From assembly GCA_009921985.1 (NCBI GenBank), contig RFWS01000006.1, positions 1 through 22,689 on the forward strand: 22,689 nucleotides of DNA, given 5' to 3'. Shown here piece by piece: positions 7,784 through 14,997 of this stretch (positions are counted from its first letter, which is position 1; every line of letters starts with the position of its first letter). Source of the stretch: a bacterium (GTDB taxonomy: Bacteria > Verrucomicrobiota > Verrucomicrobiia > Methylacidiphilales > Verrucolacustridaceae). Under the pieces are notes generated by a model. That model was not told where the DNA came from and did no database searches. It saw only the letters and a list, made by a program, of their open reading frames with translations. The position numbers and the translations under genes were made by a program.

Positions 7784-9550
7784 CTATACCGTGACAGGCG
7801 TGGCCGGCGCATCCACCCACTTGCCATGTTCGCGGATCAGATCCTTGAGACGATCCACCGCTTCCGCCTCGGGAATATTGAACTTCACCGGGGTCTTGCC
7901 GACATACAGGTTGATTTTGCCGGGAGCGCCTCCGACGTAGCCGAAATCGGCATCCGCCATCTCCCCGGGGCCGTTCACGATGCAACCCATTACCGCGATC
8001 TTGACTCCCTTGAGATGCTGGGTGGCCGCCTTGATGCGGGCCGTGGTGCTCTGCAGGTCAAACAACGTCCGCCCGCAGGAGGGACACGCCACGTAATCCG
8101 TCTTGAAGATACGGCTGCCCGCGGCCTGGAGGATATTGAAGCCCAACCGAAGACAGGCGCCCGGAGCCGGTTCGCCCCGCACCAAAATGGCATCCCCGAT
8201 TCCGTCGCAGAGCAGAGCCCCGATGTGAACGGCTGCCCGGATCAAGCCGGAGAGCCCACCTTCGGATGCCGCCGGTTGGAGCGTATCCTTGAGGACGATG
8301 GGGTGCCGGGCCGGAATTCGGGAAGCCAGCAACCGCGTGCCGGACACAGGATTGATCTCCAGGCCGTCCTTGAGCGCCACCAGCACCGGCTCTTTTTTCG
8401 TTTGCAGTGCTTTGACCTCGGCATTGTTACGGGGATCCACCTCGGTGATCGGGGTCTTCTCGTGAACCAGTTCCGGCGCGAGATCGCCCAGTTGGGCCAA
8501 CCGTGGCCGAAGTGCCTCCTCCACCTTGGCGGAGACAAGCACCCGGGGCGGTTCTTCGCCGCCGATGGCCACCCCCTGAATGATGATTTTTTGGCTGGCC
8601 CGCTTGGCGAAGCTGAAGGGGTCGTAGGAAAGCTTGGCATCCTCGTCAAAACTACCCTTCTGACGCTCTTCCAAATATTTCACCAAGGCCCGCCCGACGG
8701 GAATTTCGTGCACGCTGTCTTCCGTGAGGCTCACCCGGATGGTGTCCCCCAGCCCGTCGAGGAGAAGCGAGCCGATCCCGATTGCACTCTTAATCCGGCC
8801 ATCTTCTCCGTCCCCGGCCTCCGTCACCCCAAGATGCAACGGGTAGTTCCAATCCGGGCCCTGCTTGGCCAGGGAGGTGACGAGAAGCCGGTATGCTTCG
8901 ATCATCACCTTGGGGTTGGAGGATTTCATGGAGAAAAGGAAATTGTGGAAATTCAGCTTCCGGGCGATCCGGGCGAACTCGAGGGCACTCTCGACCATGC
9001 CGTGCGGCGTGTCCCCGTAGCGGTTCATGATCCGGTCCGAGAGCGACCCGTGGTTGGTGCCGATCCGCATGGCAATTTTTCGCTCGAGGCAAAGCTTCAC
9101 CAGCGGGGTGAAGGTCTCCTCAATCCGCGACAACTCCTCGGCGTACTGGTCGTCCGTATACTCCCGAATGGCAAACTTCTTCTTGTCGGCAAAGTTGCCG
9201 GGGTTGATGCGGACCTTGTCGACCCACTGGGCTGCCTCCATGGCGGCATCGGGTTTGAAGTGAATGTCGGCCACAATCGGCACGTCGCAACCGGCCGCCA
9301 GCAATTCCTTTTTGATGTTTTTGAGGTTGGCCGCGTCCTTTACCGTCGGAGCGGTGATACGGACGATCTGGCATCCCACCTTGACGAGATCGAGCGTCTG
9401 TTTGACCGACGCCGACGTGTCCATGGTGTCGCAAGTGATCATGCTTTGAACCACGATCGGGTTGGAACCCCCGATCCCCACCTTCCCCACCCTCACCTCG
9501 CGGGTGGAGCGGCGAACGTACCGGTAAGGACTGGCGCCGTACCCGGTCAT
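7784..9550 (-). CDS. ispG: IspG, HMBPP synthase (large three-domain form)
   Basis: 4-hydroxy-3-methylbut-2-enyl diphosphate synthase, the penultimate step of the MEP isoprenoid pathway; a cytoplasmic [4Fe-4S] enzyme. At 588 aa it is much longer than the 360-410 aa form of E. coli and matches the plant/Chlamydia-type enzyme with an extra domain. The TIM barrel covers about residues 1-285 (VGGSNPIVVQSM-like start, VADIHFKPDAA, KVRINPGNF, RIGTNHGSLSDR, HLGVTEAGDGEDG). An inserted domain occupies about 300-470. The C-terminal cluster domain has CPSC (Cys489, Cys492) and GCIVNGPGE (Cys523). Its ATG overlaps the rseP stop as ATGA, so it is the last gene of the purA-to-ispG run. Dxr of the same pathway is two genes upstream. 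Confidence 0.97.
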   Translation of the reverse strand: MTGYGASPYRYVRRSTREVRVGKVGIGGSNPIVVQSMITCDTMDTSASVKQTLDLVKVGCQIVRITAPTVKDAANLKNIKKELLAAGCDVPIVADIHFKPDAAMEAAQWVDKVRINPGNFADKKKFAIREYTDDQYAEELSRIEETFTPLVKLCLERKIAMRIGTNHGSLSDRIMNRYGDTPHGMVESALEFARIARKLNFHNFLFSMKSSNPKVMIEAYRLLVTSLAKQGPDWNYPLHLGVTEAGDGEDGRIKSAIGIGSLLLDGLGDTIRVSLTEDSVHEIPVGRALVKYLEERQKGSFDEDAKLSYDPFSFAKRASQKIIIQGVAIGGEEPPRVLVSAKVEEALRPRLAQLGDLAPELVHEKTPITEVDPRNNAEVKALQTKKEPVLVALKDGLEINPVSGTRLLASRIPARHPIVLKDTLQPAASEGGLSGLIRAAVHIGALLCDGIGDAILVRGEPAPGACLRLGFNILQAAGSRIFKTDYVACPSCGRTLFDLQSTTARIKAATQHLKGVKIAVMGCIVNGPGEMADADFGYVGGAPGKINLYVGKTPVKFNIPEAEAVDRLKDLIREHGKWVDAPATPVTV

Positions 9551-10974
9551 TTCTTCTCCGGGGCGGAACGAAACACGGGCATCTCCGTGGATTCGGCAGG
9601 TTTGTCCATACGACGCTTGATCCTAAGGGAATCGTGGTAGGTGACCAAGAGGAAGAAACCGGCCAGCAGGATCACAAAGGCCGTCTGGATCCGCTCCACT
9701 GTCTTGGCCCGCAACTGGCGCCGCCGGACTGCCTCCACCAGGGAAAACAGGATGTGTCCACCGTCGAGCACCGGAATCGGCAACAGGTTCAACACCGCCA
9801 GGTTCACATTGAGAATCACGCTGAAATAAAGCACGAGCCGGGGATCGGTCTGAAGCAACGAGACCAACCGCTCGAAGATTCCCAAAGGACCGCTGAGATG
9901 CTGCACTCCGACATGGGAAGCCGGCGAAACCAACGCCCGCAGGGTTCGGAAGACAAGACCTGCGGCCGATCCGACCTGCTCCTGTGGGGTGGGCCGGGTG
10001 ATCTGCATGTCGCTTGGCTTCCAGACCACCCCAATCATCCGGTCCTTTCGGTTGATGGCCTGTTCCGGACGGAGGGAAACTGTTCGCCGATGCCCTTCGG
10101 CATCCTCGACGACGAATTCAAGGCGATCATGACCGGACTCCACCGCGGCCTTCACCGCCGCCGGATTCCAGATTTTTTGGCCATCCACGGAAACCAGTCG
10201 ATCTCCCGGATGAATGCCGGCACGGGCGGCCGGCCCACCTTCAATTACCTTGTCCACGAGGGCCGCTTGGGACGGATATGTTTCGAATCCAAGACGACGT
10301 AGACCCTCCAGTGCCTTGTCCGGCTCAGGAACAATCCGAACCGTGACAACTTCATGTCCGTCCCGGTCCAGTTCCAAAAGAATGTCGCGGTTTATGCCCA
10401 GAAGGATGCTCTCCACCACCGCTCCGGGCCGGCCAGCCCACCTCTCTGGCCGCTGACCATCGATCGCGAGGATCTTATCCCCTGGGAGGATGCCAGCCCG
10501 TGCTGCAGGGGAGTCCGCTTCCACCCAGCCGATGGTGGTGGTGCGGTAGGTCATATTGGTGGGCACGCCGAGAATCCAAACACCAAAAGCACAGGCTACC
10601 CCAAGGGCGAGGCTGGCCACGGGCCCGGCCAAGGCGGTGAAAATTTTCGCGCCAGGGCTGGCCGGAGGCAGATCCTTGTGCTCCTCGGCCGCCTTCCCCT
10701 CCAGACCCTCAGCCGGACTCATCTGGGGCAACTGCACAAAACCGCCCAAGGGAAGAAGATTCACCTGCCACTCCACGCCATGGATGACCTTGCCGTAAAT
10801 TTTGGGGCCAAATCCGATCGCAAACCGCTCGACCACCAGCCCAGCTTTTCTCGCTGCCCAGAAATGACCGAATTCGTGAGCCGCGACGGTCAGGCCAAAT
10901 AGGACCAGGGCCACGACCACGGTTCCGGCGATGGTCAGCACATCTCCCCAAGGTGCCGGCAGGATGGCGATCAT
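9547..10974 (-). CDS. rseP: RseP-type site-2 intramembrane zinc protease
   Basis: Inner-membrane metalloprotease of the S2P family; in E. coli it cleaves anti-sigma factor RseA and signal-peptide remnants. The 475-aa product has the zinc site HEFGH (His33, Glu34, His37) in the first membrane segment and the third ligand in NLLPIPVLDGGH (Asp404) in a late one. Two PDZ domains lie between them, about residues 145-215 and 235-305 (repeated SPAARAGILPGD / GPAARAGIHPGD). A further membrane segment lies at about 430-445. The tail after residue 450 is charged. It overlaps dxr upstream and ispG downstream by ATGA. No anti-sigma factor gene is visible here, so the substrate is unknown. Confidence 0.95.
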   Translation of the reverse strand: MIAILPAPWGDVLTIAGTVVVALVLFGLTVAAHEFGHFWAARKAGLVVERFAIGFGPKIYGKVIHGVEWQVNLLPLGGFVQLPQMSPAEGLEGKAAEEHKDLPPASPGAKIFTALAGPVASLALGVACAFGVWILGVPTNMTYRTTTIGWVEADSPAARAGILPGDKILAIDGQRPERWAGRPGAVVESILLGINRDILLELDRDGHEVVTVRIVPEPDKALEGLRRLGFETYPSQAALVDKVIEGGPAARAGIHPGDRLVSVDGQKIWNPAAVKAAVESGHDRLEFVVEDAEGHRRTVSLRPEQAINRKDRMIGVVWKPSDMQITRPTPQEQVGSAAGLVFRTLRALVSPASHVGVQHLSGPLGIFERLVSLLQTDPRLVLYFSVILNVNLAVLNLLPIPVLDGGHILFSLVEAVRRRQLRAKTVERIQTAFVILLAGFFLLVTYHDSLRIKRRMDKPAESTEMPVFRSAPEKK

Positions 10975-12125
10975 TTCGAGGTTCCGAGCCTTTTGCGCGC
11001 TTCAGCCCGAGCCCAACCGTCGGCCGCCACGATGGCGGGGAGATCGGGCTCGGCAACGTTCCGGTGGGAGGTCATGACGTTTTCCACGAGTTCCCAGATT
11101 CTCGGGAAAGGAATTTTTTCGTCCAGAAAAGCCTCCACCGCGACCTCGTTGGCCGCGTTAAAGACGCCGGGCAAGGTTCCGCCCGCCTCCCCGGCTTCCC
11201 GGGCCAGACGCAGGGCCGGGAACCTTTTTTCATCCGGCTTCTCAAAGGTGAGCGCGCCCAATTTGGGCAGATCCAGGGGCGGAAGCCCGCTCGGACGTCT
11301 TTCGGGATAGGTGATCGCATACTGGATGGGGAAACACATGTCGGTCACACTGAGTTGGGCCAGCACGGATCCGTCCACAAATTCGACCATGGAATGAACG
11401 ATGCTTTGGGGATGAACCACCACGTCCACCTGGGCCATGGGCAGACCAAAAAGCCAATGGGCCTCGATCATCTCCAGGCCTTTGTTGAACATGGTGGCGG
11501 AATCGATGGTGATTTTTTTGCCCATCGACCAGGTGGGATGCTTGAGGGCCTGGGCCACGGTGACCTTGGCCATCTCTTTGGCCGGCATCTGGCGGAAAGG
11601 TCCGCCCGAGGCGGTCAGGATGATTTTTCGAACTTCCTTGCCGTGGGCCCCCTGCAGGCACTGAAAGATGGCGTTGTGTTCGCTATCGACGGGCAGGACT
11701 TGTCTTTTTCTTTTCTTCGCTTCTCCCATCACGGCCGAACCGGCCAACACGAGGATCTCCTTGCTGGCCACGGCCAGATCCTTGCCGGTGCGGAGGGCGG
11801 CCAGAGCCGGAGCCAATCCGGCCGTGCCCACGATGGCCACCAGCACCATGTCGGCCTCGGTCTCCTCCACCATCCGGGCCAGACCCTCCGGCCCCTCAAA
11901 AAGACGCGCTCCCTTCGGCAGATGGGGTCGGATTTTTTCGGTGGCCTTGGGATCCGACACCGCCAGGGAGGAAACCCCAAACTCCTTGGCCTGCTCGAGA
12001 AGGCGGGCGGTGCTCTTGGCCACGCCCAGCCCCACGATCTTCATCTTTTCCGGCAACGCCCGGGCCACCTTGCAGGTGCTTTCCCCGATTGAACCGCTGG
12101 AACCAAGTAAAATGACGCGCTTCAT
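10971..12125 (-). CDS. dxr: Dxr, DXP reductoisomerase
   Basis: 1-deoxy-D-xylulose 5-phosphate reductoisomerase, first committed step of the MEP pathway; cytoplasmic, NADPH- and divalent-metal-dependent. It is 384 aa, normal for the family. Visible are the nucleotide-binding GSSGSIG (8-14), ASKE (120-123), PVDSEHNA (145-152, metal ligands Asp147 and Glu149), TASGGPFR (171-178), HPTWSMGKK (196-204), NKGLEMIEAH (214-223, metal ligand Glu218) and VVHPQSIVHSMVEF. Target of fosmidomycin in other bacteria; no missing key residue was seen. It overlaps cdsA upstream and rseP downstream by 4 bp, the same cdsA-dxr-rseP order found in many proteobacteria. Confidence 0.98.
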   Translation of the reverse strand: MKRVILLGSSGSIGESTCKVARALPEKMKIVGLGVAKSTARLLEQAKEFGVSSLAVSDPKATEKIRPHLPKGARLFEGPEGLARMVEETEADMVLVAIVGTAGLAPALAALRTGKDLAVASKEILVLAGSAVMGEAKKRKRQVLPVDSEHNAIFQCLQGAHGKEVRKIILTASGGPFRQMPAKEMAKVTVAQALKHPTWSMGKKITIDSATMFNKGLEMIEAHWLFGLPMAQVDVVVHPQSIVHSMVEFVDGSVLAQLSVTDMCFPIQYAITYPERRPSGLPPLDLPKLGALTFEKPDEKRFPALRLAREAGEAGGTLPGVFNAANEVAVEAFLDEKIPFPRIWELVENVMTSHRNVAEPDLPAIVAADGWARAEARKRLGTSK

Positions 12126-12970
12126 ACTCTTCCCGTTAACATCAGGTATCCGTAAAAGACCGGCAAGCTGAACAGGAGGCTATCGACCAGATCCAGGGCT
12201 CCCCCGATTCCCGGGATAAAGGTGCCCGAATCCTTCACATGGGCGTCCCGCTTCACGACAGATTCCCCCAAATCCCCGATTACACTGACCCCGGCAAGGA
12301 GCAGACCAAGAATCCAGGCGTGAGTTCCGGCCAGCTGGCCCAAGGCATTCGGAAAGAGTTGGATCAAACCCAAGCTGGTCAAAAGCGCCATCCCCACACC
12401 ACCGACCAACCCTTCCCACGTCTTTTTGGGACTGATCAGGGGACTGAGTTTGTGCCGGCCAAAAAGGGACCCCGCCACATAGGCACCGACATCAGTGAAT
12501 TTGGTGATGGCGACCGCGTAGGCCAACAGGGGGATACCGGCACCATGCGGAGCGCAGAAAAGAATCTTGGTGGCGTAATTCAGAAGGTACGGGACATAAA
12601 AAAAACCGAACAGCGTCAGAGCCATGGCGACGGCGGCCCCTTCGATCTTGGCGTCAAAGACCCGTCGCGTGAGTGCCCCGAGGATGACGAGCAGGACCAG
12701 GATGGCCTCCCCCGTGAAAGTCTCCGGCAAACGGCCGTACGGCGAAACCACCGAGAAGTACGTGGCAGCATAAAGGAGAGCTCCCGCCAGCAGGCCGGTT
12801 TTCATGAAAACCGTCCGCCCAGCGGTAATTTGGGAAAGGTAAAATTCCCGCTGGGCGGCCAGACCGGTGAAGGCGATCAGCAGAAAAACACCGGTGGTGT
12901 AGCGAAAAACGACCAAGGCAATGACCAGACCCCAAAGCAGAAGGGAGGAAAGAAGGCGCCAGCCGAACAT
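12122..12970 (-). CDS. cdsA: CdsA, phosphatidate cytidylyltransferase
   Basis: Makes CDP-diacylglycerol from phosphatidic acid and CTP, the branch point to all phospholipids; polytopic inner-membrane protein. I start it at the ATG at 12970 (282 aa), one base after the uppS stop, with the first hydrophobic helix directly after MFGWRLLSS. The longer frame from 13027 adds 19 polar residues overlapping uppS. About seven to eight hydrophobic segments are visible. The signature is at the C-terminus: SPKKTWEG (180-187), then GDLGESVVKRDAHVKDSG (232-249), and IPGIGGALDLVDS (252-264). The usual PGHGG...DR is PGIGG...DL here, as in chlamydial-type enzymes. Part of uppS-cdsA-dxr-rseP. Confidence 0.95.
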   Translation of the reverse strand: MFGWRLLSSLLLWGLVIALVVFRYTTGVFLLIAFTGLAAQREFYLSQITAGRTVFMKTGLLAGALLYAATYFSVVSPYGRLPETFTGEAILVLLVILGALTRRVFDAKIEGAAVAMALTLFGFFYVPYLLNYATKILFCAPHGAGIPLLAYAVAITKFTDVGAYVAGSLFGRHKLSPLISPKKTWEGLVGGVGMALLTSLGLIQLFPNALGQLAGTHAWILGLLLAGVSVIGDLGESVVKRDAHVKDSGTFIPGIGGALDLVDSLLFSLPVFYGYLMLTGRV

Positions 12971-12971
12971 A

Positions 12972-13694
12972 TCAGACTCCTCCAAAACGGCGTTCCCGCC
13001 GTGCATAATCCGCCAAGGCTTCGGCAAACTGTTCTTTCCCGAAATCCGGCCAGAGAACCGGGGTCACGTGTATCTCCGCATAGGAGATCTGCCAAAGCAT
13101 GAAATTACTGACCCGCATCTCCCCGCTAGTACGGATAAGCAGGTCGGGATCGGGAATTCCCCGGGTGTACAAATGATCCGTCAGGGTTTTTTCATCGATG
13201 CTTTCAGGATCCAATTGCCCTGTTTTTACGTGCTGGGCGATCGCCTTAACCGCCTCGGTGATCTCCACCCGGGAACCATAACTTAGGGCCAGAATCAGAT
13301 CCAACTTGGTGTTGGCCCTGGTTTTTTCGATGGCGGACTCCAGTTCTTCTCGCACCGCCTCGGGGAGATCGTGGAGACGCCCGATGGCTCGGAGACGCAC
13401 CCCTTCCCTTCCCATTTCAGCCAGTTCTTCCCGCAAGACCAGACGGAGCAGCCCCATCAGGCCTTGCACTTCCTCGCGCGGCCGTTGCCAATTTTCCACT
13501 GAAAAAGCGTAGAGGGTGAGATAGCGGACGCCGTGGGCGATGGCAGCCTGCACCACTTTTTTCACAGACTTTCGTCCGGCCTCATGGCCGCTCAACCGGG
13601 GTAGTTTATGCTGTTTCGCCCAGCGACCGTTCCCATCCATGATGATGGCCACGTGCTGGGGAGTTTTTTCGCTGTCGGAAACAGGCTTAGCCAT
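12972..13694 (-). CDS. uppS: UppS, undecaprenyl diphosphate synthase (cis-prenyltransferase)
   Basis: Condenses IPP units onto FPP in cis to make undecaprenyl diphosphate, the lipid carrier for peptidoglycan and O-antigen; cytoplasmic, membrane-associated. It is 240 aa from the ATG at 13694, giving a normal-length protein; a frame open to 13958 only reads through purA. Motifs in order: IIMDGNGRWA with the catalytic Asp20, SGHEAGRKS, TLYAFSVENWQRP, then DLLIRTSGEMRVSNFMLWQ and HVTPVLWPDF near the end. The start overlaps the purA stop by 8 bp and the stop is one base from the cdsA start, so it is embedded in an operon. Confidence 0.97.
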   Translation of the reverse strand: MAKPVSDSEKTPQHVAIIMDGNGRWAKQHKLPRLSGHEAGRKSVKKVVQAAIAHGVRYLTLYAFSVENWQRPREEVQGLMGLLRLVLREELAEMGREGVRLRAIGRLHDLPEAVREELESAIEKTRANTKLDLILALSYGSRVEITEAVKAIAQHVKTGQLDPESIDEKTLTDHLYTRGIPDPDLLIRTSGEMRVSNFMLWQISYAEIHVTPVLWPDFGKEQFAEALADYARRERRFGGV

Positions 13695-14967
13695 GGCGGA
13701 AGGTTTGTTCCCGGCCGGCCCCCACCGAGAGGATTCCCAAAGGAGCACCGACCAGCTTGGACAGGGCCAACAGATACGACCTAGCCTTGGCCGGCAAATC
13801 CCGCCAATGGCGCGCCTCGGTAGTAGGTTCACACCAACCTGGAAAAATACGGTACACCGGTCGACACCGTTCCCAAACAGAGGCCTCAACGGGTGGCTCC
13901 CGCAAAATTTTCCCTTTGAGACGATACCCTGTGCAGACCGGGATTTTTTCCAAGCCATCCAGCCCGTCGAGATTCGTCATGGCCAACTCGGTCACGCCGT
14001 TCAGGCGGACAGCCCGACGAACTAGGACCGCATCGAACCACCCGCACCGCCTGGCCCGACCCGTGGTGGACCCAAATTCACGACCCATGCCATGCAGGAG
14101 ATGACCCAGCATGCCGTCTTCGGTGATAAACGGCCCGCTCCCCACCCGCGTGGTGTAGGCTTTGAGCACCCCGACTACTTTGCGGATGGCCGTGGGGGGA
14201 ACCCCGGTTCCGGTGCAGGCGCCTCCCGCCGTGCAGTGCGAACTGGTCACATAAGGATAAGTTCCGTGATCCACGTCGAGAAAAGTCCCCTGCGCCCCCT
14301 CGATCAGGACTTTCTTGCCGGACGCCAACACATTGTGGGCCAAAGCCACCCCATCACACAAATAAGGACGCAGAATTTTTGCCGCTTGCTGGATTTCTCG
14401 GAGAACGGGGGCTGGGGCAATTTTCTCCCAACCTTGGATCCCGGCGACGGTGTTGTGAATCCGGATCCGATCGCGGATTCGGCGCGAAAGTTCCGAAGCT
14501 GACAGGGCCAGCTCCCCAGCCCGTAACCCGACGCGGGCTGCCTTGTCGGCATACGCGGGGCCGATTCCCCTGCCGGTGGTTCCAATTTTTCCCTGGCCTC
14601 GTTTTTTTTCCGAACCTTGGTCCACCGCGCGATGATGCGGCAGGACGAGGTGAGCCTGGGAGGCCAGATGAAGCCGGCCGCGTGTACGGATTCCGCGTTC
14701 ATGCAATCCTTGGATCTCGCCGACCAATCCGGCGGGATCGACCACGGCCCCGCCGGCAATCAGACAAGAGACACCGGAGCGCAGAATTCCGGATGGAACC
14801 AAATGGAGGACATATTTGGCTCGCCCAATTTCCACGGTGTGGCCGGCATTATTGCCTCCTTGGGCCCGAAAAACCCAGTCGGCCTCGCCGGCCATGACAT
14901 CCAGGATTTTTCCCTTCCCCTCATCCCCCCACTGGAGACCAAGGACCACCGTAACGTCGATTTTCAA
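13687..14967 (-). CDS. purA: PurA, adenylosuccinate synthetase
   Basis: Joins IMP and aspartate using GTP, the first step from IMP to AMP; cytoplasmic. The 426-aa product has GLQWGDEGKGK (10-20, catalytic Asp15), GGNNAGHTV (37-45, catalytic His43), IGTTGRGIGPAY, the IMP/GTP-binding EGAQGTFLDVDHGTYPYVTSS region, GVLKAYTTRVGSGPF and the late RTGWFD-equivalent RRCGWFDAV. The start codon is TTG at 14967, the only plausible one ahead of the conserved VTVVLGLQWGDE, with GGAAA about eight bases upstream. It sits 30 bp after lptD and overlaps uppS by 8 bp. A purine gene at the head of an envelope operon is unusual in the well-known model bacteria. Confidence 0.97.
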   Translation of the reverse strand: MKIDVTVVLGLQWGDEGKGKILDVMAGEADWVFRAQGGNNAGHTVEIGRAKYVLHLVPSGILRSGVSCLIAGGAVVDPAGLVGEIQGLHERGIRTRGRLHLASQAHLVLPHHRAVDQGSEKKRGQGKIGTTGRGIGPAYADKAARVGLRAGELALSASELSRRIRDRIRIHNTVAGIQGWEKIAPAPVLREIQQAAKILRPYLCDGVALAHNVLASGKKVLIEGAQGTFLDVDHGTYPYVTSSHCTAGGACTGTGVPPTAIRKVVGVLKAYTTRVGSGPFITEDGMLGHLLHGMGREFGSTTGRARRCGWFDAVLVRRAVRLNGVTELAMTNLDGLDGLEKIPVCTGYRLKGKILREPPVEASVWERCRPVYRIFPGWCEPTTEARHWRDLPAKARSYLLALSKLVGAPLGILSVGAGREQTFRHG

Positions 14968-14997
14968 GCAGGTTTCCGTTGGGGGAAAACGTCTGAC

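Noticed and set aside
7826..9640. A 604-codon open frame on the plus strand opposite ispG
   Set aside because: It is the exact antisense of a strongly conserved ispG, rich in His, Gly, Arg and Asp without domain features; long antisense frames are expected in high-GC genes with this codon bias.
10953..12092. A 379-codon plus-strand frame opposite dxr
   Set aside because: Antisense shadow of dxr with biased His/Gly/Gln composition and no recognisable motif.
12972..13958. An extended 328-aa form of UppS
   Set aside because: The extra 88 residues read through purA out of frame and lack conservation; the ATG at 13694 gives the normal length.
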